This document shows positions 9,992 to 17,518 of a stretch of 28,496 bases of DNA, in pieces (within the stretch, counting starts at the first letter, position 1; every line of letters starts with the position of its first letter). Source of the DNA: CAVQBP01 sp964448105 (GTDB lineage: Bacteria > Bacteroidota > Ignavibacteria > Ignavibacteriales > Ignavibacteriaceae); the NCBI GenBank assembly GCA_964448105.1, contig CAYUVK010000063.1, forward strand, positions 1 to 28,496. The letters are read 5' to 3'. The notes under the pieces were generated by a model, which worked only from the letters and a program-made list of their open reading frames with translations, did no database searches and was not told the origin of the DNA. The translations under genes were made by a program, and so were the position numbers.

Positions 9992-11098
9992 CTATAGAGA
10001 ATCCCATTCTATAACAGTTTTTATTCCGTGTGATGAATCAATTTCTAGTGCTTTTGAAATTTCTGTATAATGAAATTTATTGGATATGATTTCTTCAACT
10101 GTATTTTCCCACTTTAAATTTGCTTTTTGAAGATCGCTAATTGCCATATTATAATGACCTATGCTAGCATTAACACTTCCCAGCCATACATGATTCATCA
10201 ATACCATTTTTCTGATTAATTCATCACCTAAAATGTTAACCGGATGATTCCCTCCCGGAATTCCAGATAAGACATAAATTCCGTTTATCCCTATTGTATC
10301 AAGCAACTGAAATTCCAGTTTTGTAACTCCGGCAGCTTCCAGAACAAAGTCCATTGCACCAATTTTTTCATCTATATCTGTAGTTTTAACTTTTCTGCCA
10401 TCGATATATTTACCTCCAATTTCTTTCAAAAGAGAGGGGCGCTTTGAATCTTCGTCGACAATATCAAGACCATATACATCTGCATTTCTTAACCTTAATA
10501 CTACTGCCGATAATAAACCAACAGGTCCTAATCCTGCAACTAATGCTTTTCTTCCTTCAAGCCATGAAGATGCTTTTACTCCCGGTATCCTGGCTTCCTG
10601 TATTAATAAAGAGTCATCAATAGCTTTTTCTATCACCGATGTAGGTTCGGCTAAAACGCCGATAGATGCAATTTCTTTAGGTACCCTAACTATGTATTTT
10701 TCACTATCTACTACAAATTCAGCCTGATAGCCGTGTAAACCTTTTATACCGCGTTCTTTATATTCACCGGTATAGCACATATCGCTTCGTCCATTTAAAC
10801 ACGGATAGCACTTACCGCAACCCCGTCTAACTATAAATAAAGCATAGTCTCCTTTTTTAACTTTTGAAACCTCTTTACCAACGTCCACAACTTTCCCGAA
10901 CATTTCATGCCCGATTATAAGATGATCTTCGTTGTATGGTGCATCTGCTCTTCCTCCTTCTATTTCTTCACGATCAGTTCCGCAAATACCTACTTGTAAT
11001 ACCTTTAACTTTATGTCATCAGGAAATTGAATTTTAGGTTCAGGAGCATCAATTATTTTTAGATCTCCTTTGCCCGGTTTTATTGCTAAAGCTTTCAT
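9992..11098 (-). CDS. gdh: Zinc-dependent glucose 1-dehydrogenase (MDR family)
   Basis: This is a medium-chain alcohol-dehydrogenase-type enzyme of 368 aa that most resembles archaeal-type glucose/galactose 1-dehydrogenases, which oxidise glucose to gluconolactone with NAD(P)+. Catalytic zinc ligands can be seen at Cys39 (GICGTD) and His64-Glu65 (IIGHEMFG). The structural zinc site is Cys94, Cys97, Cys100 and Cys108 (RRGCGKCYPCLNGRSDMC). The GIKGLHGYQAEFV stretch is typical of this subfamily. The Rossmann motif GLGPVG is at 189-194, followed by LDIVDEDSKR. The gene lies 70 bp downstream of the GH15 gene on the same strand, which suggests that glucose released by GH15 is its substrate. Other sugar substrates such as galactose cannot be excluded. 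Confidence 0.85.
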   Translation of the reverse strand: MKALAIKPGKGDLKIIDAPEPKIQFPDDIKLKVLQVGICGTDREEIEGGRADAPYNEDHLIIGHEMFGKVVDVGKEVSKVKKGDYALFIVRRGCGKCYPCLNGRSDMCYTGEYKERGIKGLHGYQAEFVVDSEKYIVRVPKEIASIGVLAEPTSVIEKAIDDSLLIQEARIPGVKASSWLEGRKALVAGLGPVGLLSAVVLRLRNADVYGLDIVDEDSKRPSLLKEIGGKYIDGRKVKTTDIDEKIGAMDFVLEAAGVTKLEFQLLDTIGINGIYVLSGIPGGNHPVNILGDELIRKMVLMNHVWLGSVNASIGHYNMAISDLQKANLKWENTVEEIISNKFHYTEISKALEIDSSHGIKTVIEWDSL

Positions 11099-11168
11099 AT
11101 TATTTATCTCTATTTAATTCTTTCTAAAAATATTTAAGTATCTATAATCCTTTATAGTACAATAATAG

Positions 11169-13013
11169 TTAGTAATAAAATTGTTTATAATCCTTACTGT
11201 TTCCGCGGTTTCTTTCATCACTTAACTGCTTGTCTAAATTCAATGCAGCGCTAATCATTCCCAGGTGAGTAAATGCCTGGGGATAATTGCCAAGAGCTTC
11301 ACCTTGTTCACCTAATTGTTCAGAGAACAAACCAAGGTGATTAGAATACCCCATCATTTTTTCAAAAAACAATCTTGCTTTTTGAAGCTGCCCCGCTCCC
11401 GATAAACATTCAATATACCAGAAGGTGCACATTGAAAAAGTCCCTTCTCCTGTTTTCAAACCATCTGCAGCGGCTTCTTTAAATCTATACCTGTAAACTA
11501 AGGAATCTGAAACAAGATCCTTTTCAATAGCTTTTAAAGTTGAAAGCCATCTTGGATCTTTTGGACTGACAAACCTGATTAACGGCATTAGTAATGTTGC
11601 TGCGTCAACTGAATCAGCGTCTTTATATTGTACAAACGTTTTTCTTTTTTCATTCCAAAACTCAGTATAAATTTCGTTATAAATTTTATCTCTTTCTTCT
11701 TTCCATTTTGAAGGATATGGGAAGGAACTCATTTCTGCAAGCCGAACCGCACGGTCTAATGCAACCCAGCACATAAACCTGGAATAAAGAAAGTTCCTTT
11801 TACCACCTCTCACTTCCCATATTCCCTGGTCTTTTTGATCCCAGTTTTTTGCAACCCAATTTATTTGTTTTGAAATATCATTCCAGAAATCATGTGAGAT
11901 ACGGTTTCCATATTTGTTAAACAAATAAACCGAATCCATCATTTCTCCATATATATCAAGCTGAAGCTGATTATTTGCATCATTACCTATTCTAACCGGA
12001 GATGATTTCTTATACCCTTCAAGGTTTGATAAAATAGTTTCGTTAGGTACGCCTTTCCCGCTAATAGTATACATTAAACCTAAATTACCTGCTTCACCAA
12101 TATCTTCACATTGTTTTTCAACCCATTTCATAAATTGTTCGGCTTCTTTAGTATACCCGAGACTTAAGAATGTATAAATAGTAAATGAAGCATCGCGAAT
12201 CCATGTATACCGGTAATCCCAATTTCTTGGTCCTCCTATATTTTCCGGCAAGCCGAAAGTAGGTGAAGCAATAACTGAACCGTAATCATACGATGTTAAT
12301 AATTTTAAAACGAGTGCAGAACGGTGAACCGTTTCTCTCCATCTTCCCTTATAACGTGAAGCATCTATCCAGCTTTTCCAGTAGTTCATTGTTTCATAAA
12401 GTTTTTTTGTAACCATATCGGATAAATTGTATTGAGGTACATTGCCATCTTTTACAAGCTCTAAAATAAAATCTGCTCTTTCACCTGCCTTTAAAGTAAA
12501 TTCGGCAAAACCATCACCATTCTTAATTTCAATTGGAACATTGCTTTTTAATCTTATAACTGTTTTATCTTCTCCCTCGCTTTCAAATAATATAGAGTTA
12601 TCATGCATATTTGCTTTATGTTTTGATCGTGCATAGTTAAATCTTGGATTACAATTCATTCTATAGCTTAGTTCCCCTTTTATATTTGTAATTCTTCTCA
12701 TTAGAATTTTCCCTTCATACAGATCTTCCACCGGCATAAAATCAGTCAGTTCACTTATTCCATTTTGCGAAAGAAATCTTGTAAGAAGGACATTTGTATC
12801 GGGTATATAAAGCTGTTTATTTTTAGGATCATCTATTATGGGATATATTTGAAAACATCCGCCTTTATTTTTATCCAGTAAAGCAGCAAATATTGTTGGA
12901 GAATCAAAGAATGGAAAACACATAAAGTCTATTGAACCATTTATGCCTACTAACGCAACGGTATTGAGATCCCCGATAACCCCATAATTTTCAATAGGTT
13001 GATAGTCACTCAC
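11169..13013 (-). CDS. GH15 glycoside hydrolase (glucoamylase/trehalase type)
   Basis: This is an intracellular GH15 enzyme of 614 aa with the trehalase-like N-terminal domain (IENYGVIGDLNTVALVGING) and the (alpha/alpha)6 catalytic domain (from about residue 220; GGPRNWDYRYTWIRDASFT). The likely general acid is Glu357 (LDIYGEMMDS) and the likely base is Glu565 (GLFSEQLGEQ), by comparison with family motifs. Such proteins are annotated as glucoamylases, but some bacterial and archaeal members are true trehalases. The trehalose genes next door make trehalase activity attractive but unproven. The start is GTG (13011-13013 on the minus strand), chosen because AGAGGT lies 7 nt upstream and the conserved N-terminus begins there. 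No signal peptide is present. It is the first gene of a two-gene unit with gdh. Confidence 0.88.
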   Translation of the reverse strand: MSDYQPIENYGVIGDLNTVALVGINGSIDFMCFPFFDSPTIFAALLDKNKGGCFQIYPIIDDPKNKQLYIPDTNVLLTRFLSQNGISELTDFMPVEDLYEGKILMRRITNIKGELSYRMNCNPRFNYARSKHKANMHDNSILFESEGEDKTVIRLKSNVPIEIKNGDGFAEFTLKAGERADFILELVKDGNVPQYNLSDMVTKKLYETMNYWKSWIDASRYKGRWRETVHRSALVLKLLTSYDYGSVIASPTFGLPENIGGPRNWDYRYTWIRDASFTIYTFLSLGYTKEAEQFMKWVEKQCEDIGEAGNLGLMYTISGKGVPNETILSNLEGYKKSSPVRIGNDANNQLQLDIYGEMMDSVYLFNKYGNRISHDFWNDISKQINWVAKNWDQKDQGIWEVRGGKRNFLYSRFMCWVALDRAVRLAEMSSFPYPSKWKEERDKIYNEIYTEFWNEKRKTFVQYKDADSVDAATLLMPLIRFVSPKDPRWLSTLKAIEKDLVSDSLVYRYRFKEAAADGLKTGEGTFSMCTFWYIECLSGAGQLQKARLFFEKMMGYSNHLGLFSEQLGEQGEALGNYPQAFTHLGMISAALNLDKQLSDERNRGNSKDYKQFYY

Positions 13014-13461
13014 AATATTACCTCTTTTATTTTCTAAAGATTTATTTAACCTGGTAAGCGATTGTTAAGGTTTAATCACCCTGCAAATGCTAAATACTTC
13101 TAACGATTTTATAATATAATTTATTTGATAAGTTATTGATGCTATTTGAATATTTTCTTTTCATTTTTTACTAACATACATAAGATATGGAAAATGATAA
13201 GTGCCTCATATCAATAAAAGTTTTTGTGAAGGAAATATTTATTGTAAAACAAGTGTAAGTTTTATTTTATACAAATCAATAAAAGGCAAAAAAAGATTAT
13301 GATAAAAGAAAAATCGAAACACAAATTCTTATAAATGGTCTGTTTAGCTCCTTTTCCGGCATACGAGATTTGGCGCATAAGTACTTAAAAATTTATTTTT
13401 GCCTGTAGAGGATTAAGAAAAATTAAATTATTTTACAGGAAAATAATTTATCACTAATAAA
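13014..13461. other. Divergent intergenic region between the GH15 gene and the flavoprotein gene
   Basis: This 448-bp AT-rich region lies between divergent genes. It carries the GH15 ribosome binding site at the left and a possible Bacteroidota-type promoter for the right-hand gene at 13369-13401. A short inverted pair, CCTGTA (13402-13407) and TACAGG (13434-13439), lies just before the right-hand gene. No RNA gene or further coding region was found. Confidence 0.5.
13369..13401 (+). promoter_or_regulatory. Candidate Bacteroidota-type promoter (TTTG-N21-TATTTTTG)
   Basis: TTTG at 13369-13372 and TATTTTTG at 13394-13401 match the -33 TTTG / -7 TAnnTTTG pattern known from Bacteroidota, with a 21-nt spacer. 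Transcription would start near 13408 and leave a leader of about 54 nt before the flavoprotein gene. In AT-rich DNA such matches also arise by chance. Confidence 0.4.
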
Positions 13462-14682
13462 ATGTCTGGTTCCGATTTAAATATTTATGATGTAATAATA
13501 GTAGGAAGTGGACCGGCCGGGGCCTCTGCTGCTTATGTTTTAGCAAAAGCCGGCAAAAAAATTCTTGTTTTAGAAAAAGAAAAGCTTCCAAGATATAAGA
13601 CGTGCGGAGGAGGTTTAACTTTTAGGGGACTGAACTTAATTCCTTTGGATCTTTCTGAAATTATAGAAAGCACCTGTTATGCTACAGAGATAAACGATTT
13701 TGAGGCAAATGTTTGCTTTTTAACAAAAAGAGAAAAGCCTATAATATCCATGACCATGAGGAGCGAACTGGATTTTCATTTAATTAATGAAGCAAAAAAA
13801 TTAGGTGCAGAAATAAAAGATGAAACCGAATTGAAAGATTTGAGTTACTTAGAAAATTATATAGAAGTAATCCTAAAAAATAAGGAGGAAAAGTTTCATT
13901 CTAAATTTCTAATTTCTGCCGAAGGAGCTTTAAGTTTGGCAGCGAAAAAATATTTTGGAAAGGATAATAGGAAGTTTTTGCCAGCGTTGGAATATGAAGT
14001 CTATGTTGATGATGATATTTTACATTATTTCAGAAATGCTGCCCGTTTTGATTTTGGAATTGTTCCCGGTGGATATGGGTGGGTTTTTCCAAAGAAAGAT
14101 CATTTGTCCATTGGTGTATTAAGTATGAAGTTAAAAAACGGCAACTTGAATTATTATTTTTCGAAGTATTTGGAATCTTTGAGAATAAAGAAAATAAATA
14201 AATCGGATAGACATGGATTTGTTATTCCGTTAAATTTCAAGAAAACATTTGCAAAGAACAGAATTCTATTAATTGGAGATTCTGCCGGGTTTATCGATCC
14301 TATTACTGCAGAAGGAATAAGTTTTGCAGTTCAAAGCGGACAGCTCGCTGCAGATTCAATAATAAAAGGAAATTTAATACCTGAATTAGTTTGTAAAGAA
14401 TATAATTACCAAGTATCAAAAAAAATTTTACCTGAATTGAAAGCAGGAAAATTTTTATCATTTTTTATCTATGGTTATAACAGTCTGCGCATTTGGATAG
14501 TTAGACTTTATGGCAAAAAATTAAGTGAATTGATGACAGATGTAGTTATGGGAGAAAAAAATTATAGTGAATTAGCGGGGAATCCTTTCAACTATTTTAA
14601 ATTATTATTTAAGTGGTCTATTAAAAATATACAGAAACAGAAATTCCGGAACAACATAACTACATTTCAAACCGGTTCGTGA
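13462..14682 (+). CDS. Geranylgeranyl reductase family FAD-dependent oxidoreductase
   Basis: This is a flavoprotein of 406 aa. The N-terminal dinucleotide-binding motif is VIIVGSGPAGASAA (Gly15, Gly17, Gly20) followed by VLEKEKLPRYKTCGGGL, a stretch typical of the geranylgeranyl reductase family. The second FAD motif ILLIGDSAGFIDPITAEGI lies at about residues 271-289. Family members reduce isoprenoid double bonds (chlorophyll side chain, quinone side chain, archaeal-type lipids) or act on other lipids and halogenation-like substrates, so the true substrate here is unknown. It has no obvious operon partner: the gene upstream points away and the next gene is 292 bp downstream. The ATG was chosen because the Rossmann motif starts 10 residues later. 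No strong ribosome binding site is visible. Confidence 0.8.
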   Translation: MSGSDLNIYDVIIVGSGPAGASAAYVLAKAGKKILVLEKEKLPRYKTCGGGLTFRGLNLIPLDLSEIIESTCYATEINDFEANVCFLTKREKPIISMTMRSELDFHLINEAKKLGAEIKDETELKDLSYLENYIEVILKNKEEKFHSKFLISAEGALSLAAKKYFGKDNRKFLPALEYEVYVDDDILHYFRNAARFDFGIVPGGYGWVFPKKDHLSIGVLSMKLKNGNLNYYFSKYLESLRIKKINKSDRHGFVIPLNFKKTFAKNRILLIGDSAGFIDPITAEGISFAVQSGQLAADSIIKGNLIPELVCKEYNYQVSKKILPELKAGKFLSFFIYGYNSLRIWIVRLYGKKLSELMTDVVMGEKNYSELAGNPFNYFKLLFKWSIKNIQKQKFRNNITTFQTGS

Positions 14683-14829
14683 TCTATCTTATTTAAATAC
14701 ATTCCGCAATTACTTCAATTTTTTTAACACACAAAATGAGTTAATATTTATTTTTTTATATCTCTCAAAATAAAAAGTAATTTCTTAATTTTGAATAGAA
14801 ATTTGAATTTCATAAATTATGTTATGTTA

Positions 14830-14874
14830 CTATACGGAAAAACTTCTTTCCATAGGTTAAATCTTTCCGTATAG
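14830..14874. promoter_or_regulatory. 11-bp inverted repeat, possible operator or hairpin upstream of the sugar-binding protein gene
   Basis: CTATACGGAAA (14830-14840) and TTTCCGTATAG (14864-14874) are perfect 11-bp inverted arms separated by 23 bp. A related TATACGGCAA lies at 14902-14911. The pair is about 100 bp upstream of the sugar-binding protein gene in a 292-bp gap. It could bind a dimeric sugar-responsive regulator or fold as a leader hairpin. No T-run follows the right arm, so a terminator is unlikely. Confidence 0.45.
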
Positions 14875-14974
14875 AATCTGGAGGAATAAAAAAGGGATAA
14901 TTATACGGCAAAAAATTCATTATCTAAACTTCCCTTTCTATAATAATATGTAAAATAGTTTAACGGAGAATAAG

Positions 14975-15763
14975 GTGAATAAAATATCAAAGGTTATAAA
15001 GGGATACCCTTTTTTATTGATAACTATTTTAGTCTCTATAATTTCAATCTTTTTTTTCTTTTATTTGCAGTCCCAAATCAATCTTTTTCCCGATAACACC
15101 GTAAAAAAGTTATATTACATTGATAACATTTCAAAAGCACATCTGAAAATTATCGAGAAGTTTAATCAAAAGTATAAAAATGAAATTGAAATTATCCCGG
15201 TAAATCTTCCTTTTTATCATTTTACAACAAATGATCGCAAAGAAATATTAACTCGTTCTCTGCGTAGTCGAAGCGATGGCATAGATATTTTTGCAGTTGA
15301 TCTTATATGGATTCCAAGGTTTGCCAAATGGGGCTATTCGATGGAAAATTACTTTGATGAAAAAGTACTTAGCGGAGTTAATGAAAAAGCTCTAAAAGTA
15401 TGTTATCACGAAGGCAACTTGGTTGCCTTCCCGCTTTTCCTGGATGTCGGAGTTTTATATTATAGGAAAGATTTAATTCGCAGCCTGCCTGATGGTAACA
15501 CAATTGAAAAGAAGATTCAAAATTCTCTAACATGGAGCGAGTTTATTAATTTAGGAAAGAATTTTCATTCCATGAAAAACCCATACTATATTTTTACAGG
15601 AGGAAATTTTGAAGGAATGCTTTGCTGTTATCATGAAATGTTGTCTAATGATGAAAGCAACAATATATTTAATAAAAATTCAATTGATCTGAATACAAAA
15701 GCTTCTAAAAGAGCACTGCAGCAGCTGGTGGATTTTATTTATAATTATAAATTTTCTCCATAA
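14975..15763 (+). CDS. Truncated ABC transporter sugar-binding protein (N-terminal part)
   Basis: This is the N-terminal portion of a family 1 extracellular solute-binding protein of the maltose/trehalose type. Residues 9-35 form a hydrophobic signal or anchor segment with no lipobox cysteine. The family-typical parts follow: FNQKYKNEIEIIPVN, GIDIFAVDLIWIPRFAKWG, VAFPLFLDVGVLYYRKDL and LTWSEFINLGKNF. At 262 aa it lacks about 150-200 C-terminal residues. The protein ends abruptly after NYKFSP, exactly where an unrelated gene begins in another frame. The GTG start at 14975 is supported by GGAG at 14965-14968. It is probably not functional as a transporter component, and no permease genes are in the window. 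Either a deletion or a misassembly could explain it. Confidence 0.7.
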   Translation: MNKISKVIKGYPFLLITILVSIISIFFFFYLQSQINLFPDNTVKKLYYIDNISKAHLKIIEKFNQKYKNEIEIIPVNLPFYHFTTNDRKEILTRSLRSRSDGIDIFAVDLIWIPRFAKWGYSMENYFDEKVLSGVNEKALKVCYHEGNLVAFPLFLDVGVLYYRKDLIRSLPDGNTIEKKIQNSLTWSEFINLGKNFHSMKNPYYIFTGGNFEGMLCCYHEMLSNDESNNIFNKNSIDLNTKASKRALQQLVDFIYNYKFSP

Positions 15764-15798
15764 TACTTCAAAAAGCGGCTGCTAAAAATGTACCGGTA

Positions 15799-16851
15799 GT
15801 GTTAAGTGGACTGGTAAGCAATATACGTGATCAGGATCCTTTTATTTCCATAAAAGATAAGGAAGGAAATTCGGCAGATAAAGAGTATAAAATTGCCAGG
15901 CGGCTGGAAGCTGAAGGTGAGATTGATAAAGCAAGAAAATATTATATTGAAGCGAAGGATCTGGATGCTTTACGGTTCCGCGCACCGGAAGAATTTAATA
16001 TTATCTTAAGAGGGTTAGCGAAAAAATATAATTTTCCTATTGTGCCTGCAATCGAATATTTTGAAAAGGAATCAGTCAATGGAATTATTGGGAAAGAATT
16101 AATACTCGAGCATCTCCACCCGAATAAAGAAGGCTATTTCCTTTTAACAAAAGCTTTTTACGAGACTATGAAAAACAATCAAATGATAGATAAAACATGG
16201 TCGTGTGATTGTATCCGGCAGGAAAAAAATAGGGGAGTAACGGAACTTGACAGTGTGTATGCCGCACTTTCCGTTGAGCAGTTAAAAGGAGGCTGGCCTT
16301 TCCAATCCAAATCTTTGCCGAATCGTTTTGTGCAAAATTATAAGCCTGCTAATCAAATTGAGGATATCGCTTTTCAAGTGATTAAAGAGAAAATAAGTCT
16401 TGAAACAGGTCATATGGAATTAGGAGAATTTTATGAAAACAAGGGGAATTTAGATAAAGCATTTTCTGAATATAATGCTCTTGTTATATCAATACCAACA
16501 GAGATTGATTTTTATGATAAAGCAGCATTAGTCCTTTTAAAGAATAAAGAATATCAAAAAGCATCCGATTTATTATTAAGCTCTTTAAATTACAGGGAAA
16601 ATGATTTTGCATATAAATGGATTGGCCAGATTGCATTAATGGACAGCAATTATACCAAAGCAATCTCATATTTAATAAAAGCTGATCTTGAGGATGCACA
16701 GGTTGTATTCAATTTAAGCAGGGCTTATTATTTCGATAACCAGGTTAGTAAGGGAGATGAATATTTTATTCGGCTGCAAGGTTTAACCACAAAATCAGAA
16801 TACCTATCCTATCTTTCCAAGTTACGTTTACGAACAAAAATTGGGAAATAA
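15799..16851 (+). CDS. 5'-truncated SGNH-hydrolase/TPR protein
   Basis: This is the C-terminal part of a larger protein. The frame is open back to 15751, and the upstream codons (ILQKAAAKNVPVVLSGLVSNIRDQDPF) already look like the middle of an SGNH/GDSL-like domain, so the GTG at 15799 is probably not a natural start. The segment LEHLHPNKEGYFLL (about residues 104-117) is the usual C-terminal SGNH active-site block with the catalytic His. TPR-like helices lie on both sides (EAEGEIDKARKYYIEAKDL; GEFYENKGNLDKAFSEYN; ALVLLKNKEYQKASDLLLSSL). The expected N-terminus with the catalytic Ser is missing. The sequence joins the truncated sugar-binding protein gene at about 15750-15765. It is likely a gene remnant or the product of a bad join. 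Confidence 0.6.
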   Translation: MLSGLVSNIRDQDPFISIKDKEGNSADKEYKIARRLEAEGEIDKARKYYIEAKDLDALRFRAPEEFNIILRGLAKKYNFPIVPAIEYFEKESVNGIIGKELILEHLHPNKEGYFLLTKAFYETMKNNQMIDKTWSCDCIRQEKNRGVTELDSVYAALSVEQLKGGWPFQSKSLPNRFVQNYKPANQIEDIAFQVIKEKISLETGHMELGEFYENKGNLDKAFSEYNALVISIPTEIDFYDKAALVLLKNKEYQKASDLLLSSLNYRENDFAYKWIGQIALMDSNYTKAISYLIKADLEDAQVVFNLSRAYYFDNQVSKGDEYFIRLQGLTTKSEYLSYLSKLRLRTKIGK

Positions 16852-16910
16852 TATTAAAATTGAAATACATTTTTATTTTGAACTGAAATTGCAATAAATC
16901 AAAATTGAAT

Positions 16911-16941
16911 TTTGCCGTAAAAAATAGTATTTATATATTTG
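16911..16941 (+). promoter_or_regulatory. Bacteroidota-type promoter of tRNA-Ser
   Basis: TTTG at 16911-16914 and TATATTTG at 16934-16941 match the -33/-7 consensus TTTG-TAnnTTTG with a 19-nt spacer. Transcription would start near 16948, about 30 nt before the tRNA. This is the clearest lineage-type promoter in the window. Confidence 0.6.
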
Positions 16942-16977
16942 TAGCCTAAAATATCGGCATGTTGATCTTGATGCGCT

Positions 16978-17064
16978 GGAGAGATGGCAGAGTGGTTGAA
17001 TGCGGCGGTCTTGAAAACCGTTAAGGATGCAAGTCCTTCCGGGGTTCGAATCCCTGTCTCTCCG
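16978..17064 (+). tRNA. tRNA-Ser (anticodon UGA)
   Basis: This is an 87-nt class II tRNA. The acceptor stem GGAGAGA (16978-16984) pairs with TCTCTCC (17057-17063), and the discriminator is G17064. The anticodon arm is GCGGT-CTTGAAA-ACCGT, giving anticodon TGA. A long variable arm follows (AAGGATGCAAGTCCTT), then the T arm CGGGGTTCGAATCCCTG. CCA is not encoded. It is intact and should read UCA and related serine codons. A GIY-YIG gene begins 5 nt after its end, and partial copies of its 3' part follow. Confidence 0.97.
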
Positions 17065-17069
17065 CAAAG

Positions 17070-17318
17070 ATGTTTTATACTTATATTCTCAAAAGTATAT
17101 CTGCAAACAGACACTATTACGGACATTGCAAAGATTTAAATAAACGTTTATCAAATCATAATTCGGGAAAAGTTCGTTCCACAAAAGCATACCGTCCTTG
17201 GAATATTCATTATTTTGAAACGTTTTCCACAAAATCAGAAGCATATAGGAGAGAAATGTTTTTTAAGTCAGTTGAAGGGAAACAATGGTTAAAGTTAAAA
17301 GGAATAATATCAAAATAA
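17070..17318 (+). CDS. Small GIY-YIG nuclease-domain protein next to tRNA-Ser
   Basis: This 82-aa protein consists only of a GIY-YIG domain of the short UvrC-N-terminus-like (UPF0213) type. The motif halves are TYI (residues 4-6) and YYG (16-18). The conserved Arg26 (NKRLSNH) and Glu57 (KSEAYRRE) are present, so DNA cleavage is plausible. The start codon is 5 nt beyond the tRNA 3' end. There is no room for a leader or ribosome binding site, so translation would follow tRNA 3' processing as a nearly leaderless message, or from an unseen promoter inside the tRNA. The gene is bracketed by the intact tRNA and a damaged copy of it, as expected for a small mobile unit. Domain assignment is firm; the mobile role is inference. 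Confidence 0.85.
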   Translation: MFYTYILKSISANRHYYGHCKDLNKRLSNHNSGKVRSTKAYRPWNIHYFETFSTKSEAYRREMFFKSVEGKQWLKLKGIISK

Positions 17319-17324
17319 ATTTAA

Positions 17325-17414
17325 TGGTTGAATGCGACGGTCTTGTCCAAAGGATCCTTTGGAAAAACCGTTAAGGATGCAAGTCCTTCCGGGGTTCGAA
17401 TCCCTGTCTCTCCG
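17325..17414 (+). pseudogene. Interrupted partial copy of tRNA-Ser (3' 72 nt plus 18-bp insertion)
   Basis: This segment repeats tRNA-Ser positions 16993-17064 (from TGGTTGAATGCG in the D arm to the discriminator) with one substitution and one clean 18-bp insertion (17346-17363) between the second and third anticodon bases. It lacks the 5' acceptor strand, so it cannot form a normal tRNA. The single change (G to A) turns the G-U pair at the base of the anticodon stem into A-U. It follows the GIY-YIG stop codon by 6 bp, and CAAA follows its end just as in the intact copy. Confidence 0.9.
17346..17363. repeat. Perfect 18-bp palindrome inside the tRNA-Ser copy
   Basis: TCCAAAGGATCCTTTGGA equals its own reverse complement. 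It is placed exactly inside the anticodon of the tRNA copy and would prolong the anticodon stem as a hairpin. The second copy, after the gap, starts with its last three bases (GGA) followed by AAAACCG, so it carried the same insertion. Confidence 0.95.
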
Positions 17415-17418
17415 CAAA

Positions 17419-17518
17419 NNNNNNNNNNNNNNNNNNNNNNNNNNNNNNNNNNNNNNNNNNNNNNNNNNNNNNNNNNNNNNNNNNNNNNNNNNNNNNNNNN
17501 NNNNNNNNNNNNNNNNNN
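17419..17518. other. Assembly gap of 100 N
   Basis: Exactly 100 undetermined bases, the usual placeholder for a scaffold gap of unknown length. It falls inside the repeated tRNA-copy array, where short-read assembly would be expected to fail. Confidence 0.99.

Noticed and set aside
16873..17126. Minus-strand frames across tRNA-Ser
   Set aside because: They are antisense translations of the tRNA gene, a common false protein prediction.
17070..17318. GIY-YIG gene as a fragment of uvrC
   Set aside because: Its size and compact motif set match complete stand-alone small GIY-YIG proteins, and no other UvrC domain sequence follows.
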